This document shows, piece by piece, positions 35,811 through 51,500 of a DNA stretch of 64,000 nt. The position numbers and the translations under genes are program-made. Numbering within the stretch: the first letter of the stretch is position 1; the number at the start of each line of letters is the position of its first letter. Origin of the DNA: Cladorhizidae sp. MBARI D1340-BT2. Taxonomy: Eukaryota > Porifera > Demospongiae > Poecilosclerida > Cladorhizidae. The DNA lies in the NCBI GenBank assembly GCA_028752905.1, contig JAQNBH010000011.1, forward strand, positions 27,971,178 through 28,035,177. The letters are read 5' to 3'. A model generated the notes under the pieces. The model did not search any database, was not told the origin of the DNA, and saw only the letters and a list, made by a program, of their open reading frames with translations.

Positions 35811-37249
35811 ACCCAGGCAGTTGATCCAACCTGGGTATACCCAGTCAGTTGATGCAACCTAGGTATACCCAGGCAGCTGATGTAACATAGGCAGTAGATG
35901 CAACCTAGGTATAGCCAGGTAGCTGATGTAACCTAACAATACACAGGCAATGGATGCAACCTAGGTATAGCCAGGCAGCTGATGCATACTGGGTGTACTC
36001 AGGCAATTGATCCAACCTAGGTATACCCTGGCAGCTGATGCAACCTAAGTATACCCAGGAAGCTGATACAACCTAGGTATATTCAGACAGTAGATGCAAC
36101 CCCAAGCAGTTGATGCAATCTAGGTATATCTACGCAGTTGATGCATACTAGGTATACTCAGGCAATTGATGCAACCTAGGTATACCCTGGCAGCTGATGC
36201 AACCTAAGTATACCCAGGCAGCTGATACAATCAAGGTATACCTAGGCAATTGTTGGAACCTAGGTATACCAAGTCAGCAGATACAACCTAGGTATACCCA
36301 GGCAGTTGTTGCAACCTAGGTATACCCAGGCAGCTGATACAACCTAGGTATACCCAGGCAGTTGATGCAACCTAGGTATACCCAGGCAGCTGATACAACC
36401 TAGGTATATCAATGCAGCTGATGCAACCTAGGTATACCCAGGCAGTTGATTTAACCTAGAAATACTCAGGCAGTTGATGCAACCTAGGCAGTTGATGCAA
36501 CCTAGGTATACCCAGGCAGTTGTTGCAAGCTAGGTATAATCAGACAGTTGATGCAACCTAGGTATAGCCAGGCAGTAGATGCAACCTAGGTTTACCCGGG
36601 GAGTTGATGCAACCTAGGTATAGCCAGGCTGTTGATGCAAACTAAATATAGCCAGGCAGTGATACAACCAAGGCTATACACAGGCAGTGGATGCAACCTA
36701 GGTATAGCCAGGCAGTTAATGCAATCTAGGTATACTCAGGCAGTTGATGCAATCTAGGTATAACCAGGCAGTTGATGCATCCTAGGTATACCCAGGCAGT
36801 TGATGCAACTAGGTATACCTATGCAGCTGATGTAATTTAGGTATACCCAAGCAGTTGATGCAACCTAGGTATACCCAGGCATTTGATGCAACGCAGGCAG
36901 TTGATGCAACCTAGGTATACCCATGCAGTTGATGCAAACTAGTTATAGCCAGGCAGTTGATGCAACCTAGGTATACCCAGGCAGTTGATGCAAACTATGT
37001 ATAGCCAGGCACTTGATGCAACCTAAGTATAGCCAGGCAGTTATGCAACCTTGGTACACCCTGGCAGTTGATGCAACCTAGGTATACCGAGGCAGTTGAA
37101 TCAACCTAGGTAAACACAGGCAGTTGAAGCAACCTAGGTATACCCAGGCAGTTGATGCAACCTACGTATACCCAGGCAGCTGATGCAACCTAGGTATACC
37201 CATGCAGTTGATGCAACCTAGGTATACCCAGGCAGCTGATACAATCTAG

Positions 37250-38710
37250 GTATACACAGGCAGTTGATGCAACCTAGGTATACCCAGGTAGCTGATTCAT
37301 CAACTAGATATACCCAGGCAATTGATGCAACCTATGTATGCCCAGGCAGCTGATACAATCTAGGTATACCCAGGCAGTTGATGCAACCTAGGTATACACA
37401 GGCAGCTGATACAATCTAGGCAATTGATGCAATCTAGGTATACCTAGGCAGCTGATACAACCTAGGTATACCCAGGCAGATGATACAAACCAGGCAATTG
37501 ATGCAACCTAGGTATACCCAGGCAGTTGATTCAAACTAGGTATACCCAGGCAGCTGATGCAACCTAGGTATACCCACAGGCAGTTGATGCAACCTAGATA
37601 TACTCAGGCAGTTGATGCAACCTGGATATACCCAGTCAGTTGATGCAACCTAGGTATACCCAGGCAGCTGATGTAACATAGGTATACCTAGGCAGTAGAT
37701 GCGACCTAGGTATAGCCAGGCAGCTGATGTAACTTAACAATACACAGGCAATGGATGCAACCTAGGTATAGCCAGGCATCTGATGTATACTAGGTATACT
37801 CAGGCAATTGTTGCAACCTAGGTATACCCTGGCAGCTGATGCAACCTAAGTATACCCAGGAAGCTGATACAACCTAGGTATATTAAGACAGTTGATGCAA
37901 CCTAGGTATACCCAAGCAGTTGATGCAATCTAGGTATATCTAGGCAGTTGATGCAACCTAGGTATACCAAGGCAGCTGATACAATCAAGGTATACCCAGG
38001 CAATTGTGGGAACCTAGGTATACCAAGTCGCCAGATACAACCTAGGTATACCCAGGCAGCTGATACAACCTAGCAGTTGATGCAACCTAGGTATACCCAG
38101 GCAGTTGATAAACCTAGGTATATCCAGGCAGCTGATGCAACCTAGGTATACCCAGGCAGTTGATGTAACCTAGAAATACTCAGGCAGTTGATGCAACCTA
38201 GGCAGTTGATGCAACCTAGGTATACCTAGGCAATTGATGCAACCTAGGTATACCCAGGCAGTTGATGAAACGTAGGTGTACCCTGGCAGCTGATGCAACC
38301 TAGGTATACCCAGATATTTGATGCGGCCTATGTATATCCAGGCAGCTGATGCAACCTAGGTATACCCAAGCAGTTGATGCAACCTAGGTATACCCAGGCA
38401 GTTGTTGTAATCTAGGTATACTCAGACAGTTGATGCAACCTAGGTATAAAGAGACAGTTGATTCAACCTAGGTATAGCCAGGCAGTTGATGCAACCTAAG
38501 TTTACCCGGGCAGTTGATGCAACCTAGGTATAGCCAGGCAGTTGATGCAACCTAAATATAGCCAGGCAGTGATAAAACCTAGGCTATACACAGGCAGTTG
38601 ATGCAACCTAGATATAGCCAGGCAGTTAATGCAACCTAGGTATACTCAGGCAGTTGAAGCAATCTAGGTATAATCAGGCAGTTGATGCATCCTAGGTATA
38701 CCCAGGCAGT
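37250..38710. repeat. Interior copy of the array's left-edge block (offset about 25.3 kb)
   Basis: CAGGTAGCTGATTCATCAAC followed by TAGATATA occurs at 11971 and 37285 (offset 25314). GGATATACCCAGTCAG occurs at 12366 and 37624 (offset 25258). The 56-bp change is two monomers. The block therefore joins the left edge of the array to its middle. Confidence 0.8.
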
Positions 38711-38919
38711 TGATGCAACCTAGGTATACCCAGGCAGCTGATACAATCAAGGTATACCCAGGCAATTGATGGAATCTAGGTATACCCAGGCAGCTGATAC
38801 AACCTAGGTATACCCAGGCAGTTAATGCAACCTAGGTATACAAAGGCATCTGATACAATCTAGGTAAACCCAGGCAGTTGAATCAACCTAAGTATACACA
38901 GGCAGTTGAAGCAACATAG

Positions 38920-41900
38920 GTATACCCAGGCAGTTGATGCAACCTACGTATACCCAGGCAGTTGAAGCAACCTATGTATGCCCAGGCAGCTGATACAATC
39001 TAGGTATACTCAGGCAGTTGATGCAACCTAGGTATACACAGGCAGCTGATACAATCTAGGTATACCCAGGCAATTGATGCAATCTAGGTATACCCAGGCA
39101 GCTGATACAACCTAGATATACCCAGGCAGATAATACAATCTAGGTATACCCAGGCAATCCCTGCCAGTTGAATCAACCTAGGTATACCCAGGCAGCTGAT
39201 GCAACCTAGGTATACACAGGCAGTTGATGCAACCTACGTATACCCAGGCAGCTGATGCAACCTAGGTATACCCATGCAGTTGATGCAACCTAGGTATACC
39301 CAGGCAGCTGATACAATCTAGGTATACCCAGGCAGTTGATGCAACCTAGGTATACCCAGACAGCTGATACAATGCAGGCAATCGATGCAATCTAGGTATA
39401 TCCAGGCAGCTGATACAACCTAGGTATACCCAGGCATATGATACAAGCTACGTATACCCAGGCAATTGATGCAACCTTGGTATACCTAGGCAGTTGATTC
39501 AACCTAGGTATACCCAAGCAGCTGATGCAACCCAGGCAGTTGATGCAACCTAGATATACTCAGGCAGTTGGTGCAACATAGGTATACCCAGACAGTTGAT
39601 GCAACCAAGGTATACACAGGCAGTTGATCCAACCTGGGTATACCCAGGCAGTTGTTGCAACCTAGGTATACCCACGCAGCTGATGCAACCTAGGTATAGC
39701 CAGGCAGTTGATACAAACTAGGTATACCAGGCAGTTGATGCAACCTAGATGTACTCAGGCAGTTGATGCAACCTAGGTATAGCCTGTCAATTGATGCAAA
39801 CTAGGGATACCCAGGCGTTTGATGCAAGCAAGGTATACACAGTCAATTGATGCAACCTAGGTATACCCACGTAGATGATGCAATTAGGCATACCCAAGCA
39901 CTGGATGCAACCTAGGTATTCCCAGACAGCTGATGCAACATAGGTATACCCAGGCAGTTGATGCAACCTAGGTATACCCAGGCAGCTGATGTAACCTAAG
40001 TATAAACAGGCAAAGGATGCAACCTAGGTATAGCCAGGCAATTGATAGAACCTAGGTATACCCAGGCAGTTGATGCAACCTAGATATACCCAGACAGCTG
40101 ATGCAACATAGGTATACCCAGGCAGTTGATGCAAACTAGGTATACCCAGGCAGCTGATGTAACCTAAGAATACACAGGCCATGGATGCAACCGAGGTATA
40201 GCAAGGCATCTGATGCATACTAGGTATACTCAGGCAATTGATGTAACCTAGGTATACCCAGGCAGCTGATGCAAACTAAATATACCCAGGAAGCTGATAC
40301 AACCTAGGTATACTCAGACAGTTGATGCAACCTAGGTATACCCAGGCAGCTGATACAATCAAGGTATACCCAGGCAATTGATGGAACCTAGGTATACCCA
40401 GGCAGCTGATACAACCTAGGTATACCCAGGCAGTTAATGCAAACTAGGTATACCAAGGCAGCTGATACAATCTAGGTATACCCAGGCAATTGATGCAATC
40501 TAGGTATACCCAGGCGGCTGATGCAACCTAGATATAGTCAGGCAGTTGATGTAACCTATGTATACCCAGACAGTTGATGCAACCAAGGTATACCCAGGCT
40601 GTTGATGCAACCTAGGTATACCCAGGCAGGTGATGCAACCTAGGTATACCCAGACAGCTGATGCATACTAGGTATACTCAGGCAATTGATGCAACCTAGG
40701 TATACCCTGGCAGCTGATGCAACCTAAGTATACCCAGGAAGCTGATACAACCTAGGTATATTCAGACAGTTGATGCAACCTAGGTATACCCAAGCAGTTG
40801 ATGCAATCTAGGTATATCTAGGCAGTTGATGCAACATAGGTATACCCAGGCAGTTGATGCAAATTAGGTATACCCACCCAGGCAGCTGATGTAACCTAAG
40901 AATACACAGGCAATGGATGCAACCGAGGTATAGCCAGGCATCTGATACATACTAGGTATACTCAGGCAATTGATGCAACCTAATTATACCCAGGCAGCTG
41001 ATGCAACCTAGGTATACCTAGGAAGCTCATACAACCTGGGTATACTCAGACAGCTGATGCAACCTAGGTATACCCAGGCAGCTGAGACAATCAAGGTATA
41101 CCCAGGCAATTGATGGAACCTAGGTATATCCAGGCAGCTGATACAACCTAGGTATACCCAGGCAGTTAATGCAACCTAGGTATACCAAGGTATCTGATAC
41201 AATCTAGGTATACCCAGGCAGTTGAATCAACCTAGGTATACACAGGCAGTTGAAGCAACCTAGGTATACCCAGGCAGTTGATGCAACCTACGTATACCCA
41301 GGCAGCTGATGCAACCTAGGTATACCCAAGCAGTTGATGCAACCTAGGTATACCCAAGCAGCTGATACAATCTAGGTATACCCAGGCAGTTGATGCAACC
41401 TAGGTATACCCAGGTAGCTGATTCAACCTAGGTATACCCAGGCAGTTGATGCAACCTATGTATGCCCAGGCAGCTGATACAATCTAGGTATACCCAGACA
41501 GTTGATGCAAACTAGGTATACACAGGCAGCTGATACAATCTCGGTATACCCAGGAAATTGATGCAATCTAGGTATACCCAGGCAGCTGATACAACCTAGG
41601 TATACCCAGGCAGATGATACAACCCAGGCAATCCTAGGTATACCCATGCAGTTGATGCAACCTAGGTATACCCAGGCAGCTGATACAATCTAGGTATACC
41701 CAGGCAGTTGAAGCAACCTAGGTATACCCAGGTAGCTGATTCAACCTAGGTATACCCAGGCAGTTGATGCAACCTATGTATGCCCAGGCAGCTGATATAA
41801 TCTAGGTATACCCAGGCAGTTGATGCAACCTAGGTATACACAGGCAGCTGATACAATCTAGGTATATCCAGGCAATTGATGCAATCTAGGTATAACCAGG

Positions 41901-44900
41901 CAGCTGATACAACCTAGGTATACCAAGGCAGATGATACAAACTAGGTATACCCAGGCAATTGATGCAACCTAGGTATACCCAGGCAGTTGATTCAACCTA
42001 GGTATACCAAGGCAGCTTATGCAACCTAGGTATACCCAGGCAGTTGATGCAACCTAGATATACTCAGGCAGTTGGTGCAACCTGGGTATACCCAGACAGT
42101 TGATGCAACCAAGGTATATGCAGGTAGATGATGCAATTAGGTATACCCAAGCAGTGGCTGCAACCTAGATATACCCAGACAGCTGATGCAACATAGATAT
42201 AACCCAGGCAGTTGATGCAACCTAGGTATACCCAGGCAGCTGATGTAACCTAAGTATACACAGGCAATGGATGCAATCTAGGTATAGCCAGGCAATTAAT
42301 AGAACCTAGGTATACACGGGCCGTTGATGCAACCCAGACAGCTGATGCAACATAGGTATACCCAGGCAGTTGATGCAACCTAGGTATACCCAGGCAGCTG
42401 ATGTAACCTAAGAATACACAGGCAATGGATACAACCGAGGTATAGCCAGGCATCTGATGCATACTAGGTATACTCAGGCAATTGATGCAACCTAGGTATA
42501 CCCAGGCAGCTGATGCAACCTAAGTATACCTAGGAAGCTGATACAACCTAGGTATACTCAGACAGTTGATGCAACCTAGGTATACCTAGGCAGCTGATAC
42601 AATCAAGGTATACCCAGGCAATTGATGGAATCTAGGTATACCAAGGCAGCTGATACAACCTAGGTATACCCAGGCAGTTAATGCAACCTAGGTATACAAA
42701 GGCATCTGATACAATCTAGGTATACCCAGGCAGTTGAATCAACCTAGGTATACACAGGCAGTTGAAGCAACCTAGGTATACCCAGCAGTTGATGCAACCT
42801 ACGTATACCCAGGCAGTTGAAGTAACCTATGTATGCCCAGGCAGCTGATACAATCTAGGTATACCGAGGCAGTTGATGCAACCTAGGTATACACAGGCAG
42901 CAGATACAATCTAGGTATACCCAGGCAATTAATGCAATCTAGGTATACCCAGGCAGCTGATACAATCTAGGTATACCCAGGCAGATAATACAATCTAGGT
43001 ATACCCAGGCAATCCCTGGCAGTTGATCAACCTAGGTATACCCAGGCAGCTGATGCAACCTAGGTATACACAGGCAGTTGATGCAACCTATGTATACCCA
43101 GGCAGCTGATGCTACCTAGGTATACCCATGCAGTTGATGCAACCTAGGTTTACCCAGGCAGCTGATACAATCCAGGTATACCCAGGCAGTTGATGCAATC
43201 TAGGTATACCCAGGCAGCTGATACAACCTAGGTATACCCAGGCAGTTGATACAACCTACGTATACCCAGGCAATTGATGCAACCTAGGTATACCCAGGCA
43301 GTTGATTCAACCTAGGTATACCCTGGCAGCTGATGCAACCCAGGCAGTTGATGCAACCTAGATATACTCAGGCAGTTGGTGCAAACTAGGTATACCCAGA
43401 CAGTTGATGCAACCAAGGTATACACAGGAAGTTGATCCAACCTGGGTATACCCAGGCAGTTGATGCAACCTAAGTATACCCACGCAGCTGATGCAACCTA
43501 GGTATAGCCAGGCAGTTGATACAACCTAGGTATACCAGGAAGTTGATGCAACCTAGATATACTCAGGCAGTTGATGCAACCCAGGTATAGCCAGTCAATT
43601 GATGCAAACTATGTATACCCAGGCGTTTGATGCAAGCAAGGTATACACAGGCAATTGATGCAACCTAGGTATACCCACGTAGATGATGCAATTAGGCATA
43701 CCCAAGCTGTGGATGCAACCTAGGTATACCCAGACAGCTGATGCAACATAGGTATACCCAGGCACTTGATGCAACCTAGGTATACCCAGGCAGCTGATGT
43801 AACCTAATTATACACAGGCAATGGATGCAACCTAGGTATAGCCAGGCAATTGATAGAACCCAGGTATACCCAGGCATTTGATGCAACCTAGATATACCCA
43901 GACAGCTGATGCAACATAGATATACCCAGGCAGTTGATGCAACCTAGGTATACCCAGGCAGCTGATGTAACCTAAGAATACACAGGCCATGGATGCAACC
44001 GAGGTATAGCCAGGTATCTGATGCATACTAGGTATACTCAGGCAATTGATGTAACCTAGGTATACCCAGGCAGCTGATGCAACCTAAGTATACCCAGGAA
44101 GCTGATACAACCTAGGTATACTCAGACAGTTGATGCAACCTAGGTATACCCAGGCAGCTGATACAATCAAGGTATACCCAGGCAATTGATGGAACTTAGG
44201 TATACCCAGGCAGCTGATACAACCTAGGCATACCCAGGCAGTTAAAGCAAACTAGGTATACCAAGGCAGCTGATACAATCTAGGTATACCCAGGTAATTG
44301 ATGCAATCTAGGTATACCCAGGCGGCTGATGCAACCTAGATATAGTCAGGCAGTTGATGCAACCTATGTATACCCAGACAGTTGATGCAACCAAGGTATA
44401 CCCAGGCTGTTGATGCAACCTAGGTATACCCAGGCAGGTGATACAACCTAGGTATACCCAGTCAGCTGATGCAACCTAGGTATAGCATGGCAATTGATAG
44501 AACCTAGGTATATCCAGGCAGTTGATGCAACCTATGTATGCCCAGGCAGCTGATACAATCTAGGTATACCGAGGCAGTTGATGCAACCTAGGTATACACA
44601 GGCAGCTGATACTTTCTAGGTATACCCAGGCAATTAATGCAATCTAGGTATACCCAGGCAGCTGATACAATCTAGGTATACCCAGGCAGATAATACAATC
44701 TAGGTATACCCAGGCAATCCCTGGCAGTTGATCAACCTAGGTATACCCATGCATCTGATGCAACCTAGGTATACACAGGCAGTTGATGCAACCTACGTAT
44801 ACCCAGGCAGCTGATGCTACCTAGGTATACCCATGCAGTTGATGCAACCTAGGTATACCCAGGTAGCTGATACAATCCAGGTATACCCAGGCAGTTGATG

Positions 44901-47900
44901 CAATCTAGGTATACCCAGGCAGCTGATACAACCTAGGTATACCCAGGCAGTTGATACAACCTACGTATACCCAGGCAATTGATGCAACCTAGGTATACCC
45001 AGGCAGTTGATTCAACCAAGTATACCCAGGCAGCTGATGCAACCCAGGCAGTTGATGCAACCTAGATATACTCAGGCAGTTGGTGCAAACTAGGTATACC
45101 CAGACAGTTGATGCAACCAAGGTATACACAGGAAGTTGATCCAACCTGGGTATACCCAGGCAGTTGATGCAACCTAAGTATACCCACGCAGCTGATGCAA
45201 CCTAGGTATAGCCAGGCAGTTGATACATCCTATGTATACCAGGAAGTTGATGCAACCTAGATATACTCAGGCAGTTGATGCAACCTAGGTATAGCCAGTC
45301 AATTGATGCAAACTATGTATACCCAGGCGTTTGATGCAAGCAAGGTATACACAGGCAATTGATGCAACCTAGGTATACCCACGTAGATGATGCAATTAGG
45401 CATACCCAAGCAGTGGATGCAACCTAGGTATTCCCAGACAGCTGATGCAACATAGGTATACCCAGGCACTTGATGCAACCTAGGTATACCCAGGCAGCTG
45501 ATGTAACCTAATTATACACAGGCAATGGATGCAACCTAGGTATAGCCAGGCAATTGATAGAACCTAGGTATACCCAGGCAGTTGATGCAACCTAGATATA
45601 CCCAGACAGCTGATGCAACATAGGTATACCCAGGCAGTTGATGCAACCTAGGTATACCCAGGCAGCTGATGTAACCTAAGAATACACAGGCCATGGATGC
45701 AACCGAGGTATATCCAGGCATCTGATGCATACTAGGTATACTCAGGCAATTGATGTAACCTAGGTATACCCAGGCAGCTGATGCAACCTAAGTATACCCA
45801 GGAAGCTGATACAACCTAGGTATACTCAGACAGTTGATGCAACCTAGGTATACCCAGGCAGCTGATATAATCAAGGTATACCCAGGCAATTGATGGAACT
45901 TAGGTATACCCAGGCAGCTGATACAACCTAGGTATACCCAGGCAGTTAAAGCAAACTAGGTATACCAAGGCAGCTGATACAATCTAGGTATACCCAGGCA
46001 ATTGATGCAAACTAGGTATACCCAGGCGGCTGATGCAACCTAGATATAGTCAGGCAGTTGATGCAACCTATGTATACCAAGACAGTTGATGCAACCAAGG
46101 TATACCCAGGCTGTTGATGCAACCTAGGTATACCCAGGCAGGTGATACAACCTAGGTATACCCTGTCAGCTGATGCAACCTAGGTATAGCATGGCAATTG
46201 ATAGAACCTAGGTATACCCAGGCAGTTGATGCAACCTAGATATACCCAGACAGCTGATGCAACATAGGTATACCCAGGCAGTTGATATAACCTAGGTATA
46301 CCCAGGCCGCTGATTTAACCTAACAATATACAGGCAATGGATGCAGCCTAGGTATAGCCAGGCAGCTGATGCATACTAGGTATACTCAGGCAATTTATGC
46401 AACCTAGGTATACCCTGGCAGCTTATGCAACCTAAGTATACCCAGAAAGCTGATACAACCTAGGTATATTCAGACAGTTGATGCAACCTAGGTATACCCA
46501 AGCAGTTGATGCAATCTAGGTATATCTAGGCAGTTGATGCAACATAGGTATACCCAGGCAGTTGATGCAACCTAGGTATACCCACCCAGGCAGCTGATGT
46601 AACCTAAGAATACTCAGGCAATTGATGCAACCTAGGTATACCCAGGCAGCTGATGCAACCTAGGTATACCTAGGAAGCTGATACAACCTAGGTATACTCA
46701 GACAGCTGATGCAACCTAGGTATACCCAGGCAGCTGATACAATCAAAGTATACCCAGGCAATTGATGGAACCTAGGTATATCCAGGCAGCTGATACAACC
46801 TAGGTATACCCAGGCAGTTAATGCAACCTAGGTATACCCAAGGCAACTGATACAATCTAGGTATACCCAGGCAGTTGAATCAACCTAGGTATACACAGGC
46901 AGTTGAAGCAACCTAGTTATATCCAGGCAGTTGATGCAACCTACGTATACCCAGACAGCTGATGCAACCTAGGTATACCCATGCAGTTGATGCAAACTAA
47001 GTATACCCAGGCAGCTGATACAATCTAGGTATACCCAGGCAGTTGATGCAACCTAGGTATACCCAGGTAGCTGATTCAACCTAGGTATACCCAGGCAGTT
47101 GATGCAACCTATGTATGCCCAGGCAGCTGAAACAATCTAGGTATACCCAGGCAGTTGATGCAAACTAGGTATACACAGGCAGCTGATACAATCTAGGTAT
47201 ACCCAGGAAATTGATGCAATCTAGGTATACCCAGGCAGCTGATACAACCTAGATATACCCAGGCAGATGATACAACCCAGGCAATCCTAGGTATACCCAG
47301 GCAGTTGATTCAACCTAGGTATACCCAGGCAGCTGATGCAAACTAGGTATACCCAGGCAGTTGATGCAACCTACGTATACCTTGTAGTTGATGCAACCTA
47401 GATATACTCAGGCATTTGATGAAACTCCAGTCAATTAATGCAAACTAGGTATACCAAAGCGTTTGATGCAACCATGGTATACACAGGCAATTGATGCAAC
47501 CTAGGTATACCCAGGTAGATGATGCAATTACGTATACCCAAGCAGTGGATGCAACCTAGGTATACCCAGACAGCTGATGCAACATAGGTATACCCAGGCA
47601 GTTGATGCAACCTAGGTATAACCAGGCAGCTGATGTAACCTAAGTATACACAGGCAATGGATGCAACCTTGGTATAGCCAGGCAATTAATAGAACCTAGG
47701 GATACCCAGGCAGTTGATGCAACCTAGGTATACCCAGACAGCTGATGCAACATAGGTATACCCAGGCAGTTGATGCAACCTAGGTATACCCAGGCAGCTG
47801 ATGTAACCTAAGAATACACAGGTAATGGATCCAACCGAGGTATAGCCAGGCATCTGATGCATACTCGGTATACTCAGGCAATTGATGCAACCTAGGTATA

Positions 47901-48567
47901 CCCAGGCAGTTGATGTACCCTAGAAATACTCAGGCAGTTGGTGCAACCTAGGCAGTTGATGCAACCTAGGTATACCTAGGCAATTGATGCAACCTAGGTA
48001 TACCCAGGCAGTTGATGAAACGTAGGTGTACCCTGGCAGCTGATGCAACCTAGGTATACCCATGCAGTTGATGCAACCTAGGTATACCCAAGCAGCTGAT
48101 ACAATCTAGGTATACCCAGGCAGTTGATGCAACCTAGGTATACCCAGGTAGCTGATTCAACCTAGGTATACCCAGGCAGTTGATGCAACCTATGTATGCC
48201 CAGGCAGCTGATACAATCTAGGTATACCCAGACAGTTGATGCAAACTAGGTATACACAGGCAGCTGATACAATCTCGGTATACCCAGGAAATTGATGCAA
48301 TCTAGGTATACCCAGGCAGCTGATACAACCTAGGTATACCCAGGCAGATGATACAACCCAGGCAATCCTAGGTATACCCATGCAGTTGATGCAACCTAGG
48401 TATACCCAGGCAGCTGATACAATCTAGGTATACCCAGGCAGTTGAAGCAACCTAGGTATACCCAGGTAGCTGATTCAACCTAGGTATACCCAGGCAGTTG
48501 ATGCAACCTATGTATGCCCAGGCAGCTGATATAATCTAGGTATACCCAGGCAGTTGATGCAACCTAG
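38920..48567. repeat. 9648-bp tandem duplication, copy A
   Basis: From 38920 to 48057 it matches 48568-59242. The remaining 48058-48567 instead matches about 41324-41833 (offset 6734), so the end of copy A was patched by another internal duplication. Offset 9648 was checked at 38953/48601, 40029/49677 and the 41456/51104 block. Confidence 0.88.
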
Positions 48568-51500
48568 GTATACCCAGGCAGTTGATGCAACCTACGTATA
48601 CCCAGGCAGTTGAAGCAACCTATGTATGCCCAGGCAGCTGATACAATCTAGGTATACTCAGGCAGTTGATGCAACCTAGGTATACACAGGCAGGTGATAC
48701 AATCTAGGTATACCCAGGCAATTGATGCAATCTAGGTATACCCAGGCAGCTGATACAACCTAGATATACCCAGGCAGATAATACAATCTAGGTATACCCA
48801 GGCAATCCCTGCCAGTTGAATCAACCTAGGTATACCCAGGCAGCTGATGCAACCTAGGTATACACAGGCAGTTGATGCAACCTACGTATAACCAGGCAGC
48901 TGATGCAACCTAGGTATACCCATGCAGTTGATGCAACCTAGGTATACCCTGGCAGCTGATACAATCTAGGTATACCCAGGCAGTTGATGCAACCTAGGTA
49001 TACCCAGACAGCTGATACAATGCAGGCAATCGATGCAATCTAGGTATATCCAGGCAGCTGATACAACCTAGGTATACCCAGGCATATGATACAAGCTACG
49101 TATACCCAGGCAATTGATGCAACCTTGGTATACCTAGGCAGTTGATTCAACCTAGGTATACCCAAGCAGCTGATGCAACCCAGGCAGTTGATGCAACCTA
49201 GATATACTCAGGCAGTTGGTGCAACATAGGTATACCCAGACAGTTGATGCAACCAAGGTATACACAGGCAGTTGATCCAACCTGGGTATACCCAGGCACT
49301 TGTTGCAACCTAGGTATAACCACGCAGCTGATGCAACCTAGGTATAGCCAGGCAGTTGATACAAACTAGGTATACCAGGCAGTTGATGCAACCTAGATAT
49401 ACTCAGGCAGTTGATGCAACCTAGGTATAGCCAGTCAATTGATGCAAACTAGGTATACCCAGGCGTTTGATGCAAGCAAGGTATACACAGTCAATTGATG
49501 CAACCTAGGTATACCCACGTAGATGATGCAATTAGGCATACCCAAGCACTGGATGCAACCTAGGTATTCCCAGACAGCTGATGCAACATAGGTATACCCA
49601 GGCAGTTGATGCAACCTAGGTATACCCAGGCAGCTGATGTAACCTAAGTATAAACAGGCAAAGGATGCAACCTAGGTATAGCCAGGCAATTGATAGAACC
49701 TAGGTATACCCAGGCAGTTGATGCAACCTAGATATACCCAGACAGCTGATGCAACATAGGTATACCCAGGCAGTTGATGCAACCTAGGTATACCCAGGCA
49801 GCTGATGTAACCTAAGAATACACAGGCCATGGATGCAACCGAACTATAGCCAGGCATCTGATGCATACTAGGTATACTCAGGCAATTGATGTAACCTAGG
49901 TATACCCAGGCAACTGATGCAAACTAAATATACCCAGGAAGCTGATACAACTTAGGTATACTCAGACAGTTGATGCAACCTAGGTATACCCAGGCAGCTG
50001 ATACAATCAAGGTATACCCAGGCAATTGATGGAACCTAGGTATACCCAGGCAGCTGATACAACCTAGGTATACCCAGGCAGTTAATGCAAACTAGGTATA
50101 CCAAGGCAGCTGATACAATCTAGGTATACCCAGGCAATTGATGCAATCTAGGTATACCCAGGCGGCTGATGCAACCTAGATATAGTCAGGCAGTTGATGT
50201 AACCTATGTATACTCAGACAGTTGATGCAACCAAGGTATACCCAGGCTGTTGATGCAACCTAGGTATACCCAGGCAGGTGATGCAACCTAGGTATACCCA
50301 GACAGCTGATGCATACTAGGTATACTCAGGCAATTGATGCAACCTAGGTATACCCTGGCAGCTAATGCAACCTAAGTATACCCAGGAAGCTGATACAACC
50401 TAGGTATATTCAGACAGTTGATGCAACCTAGGTATACCCAAGCAGTTGATGCAATCTAGGTATATCTAGGCAGTTGATGCAACATAGGTATACCCAGGCA
50501 GTTGATGCAAATTAGGTATACCCACCCAGGCAGCTGATGTAACCTAAGAATACACAGGCAATGGATGCAACCGAGGTATAGCCAGGCATCTGATACATAC
50601 TAGGTATACTCAGGCAATTGATGCAACCTAATTATACCCAGGCAGCTGATGCAACCTAGGTATACCTAGGAAGCTCATACAACCTAGGTATACTCAGACA
50701 GCTGATGCAACCTAGGTATACCCAGGCAGCTGAGACAATCAAGGTATACCCAGGCAATTGATGGAACCTAGGTATATCCAGGCAGCTGATACAACCTAGG
50801 TATACCCAGGCAGTTAATGCAACCTAGGTATACCAAGGTATCTGATACAATCTAGGTATACCCAGGCAGTTGAATCAACCTAGGTATACACAGGCAGTTG
50901 AAGCAACCTAGGTATACCCAGGCAGTTGATGCAACCTACGTATACCCAGGAAGCTGATGCAACCTAGGTATACCCATGCAGTTGATGCAACCTAGGTATA
51001 CCCAAGCAGCTGATACAATCTAGGTATACCCAGGCAGTTGATGCAACCTAGGTATACCCAGGTAGCTGATTCAACCTAGGTATACCCAGGCAGTTGATGC
51101 AACCTATGTATGCCCAGGCAGCTGATACAATCTAGGTATACCCAGACAGTTGATGCAAACTAGGTATACACAGGCAGCTGATACAATCTCGGTATACCCA
51201 GGAAATTGATGCAATCTAGGTATACCCATGCAGCTGATACAACCTAGGTATACCCAGGCAGATGATACAACCCAGGCAATCCTAGGTATACCCATGCAGT
51301 TGATGCAACCTAGGTATACCCAGGCAGCTGATACAATCTAGGTATACCCAGGCAGTTGAAGAAACCTAGGTATACCCAGGTAGCTGATTCAACCTAGGTA
51401 TACCCAGGCAGTTGATGCAACCTATGTATGCCCAGGCAGCTGATATAATCTAGGTATACCCAGGCAGTTGATGCAACCTAGGTATACACAGGCAGCTGAT

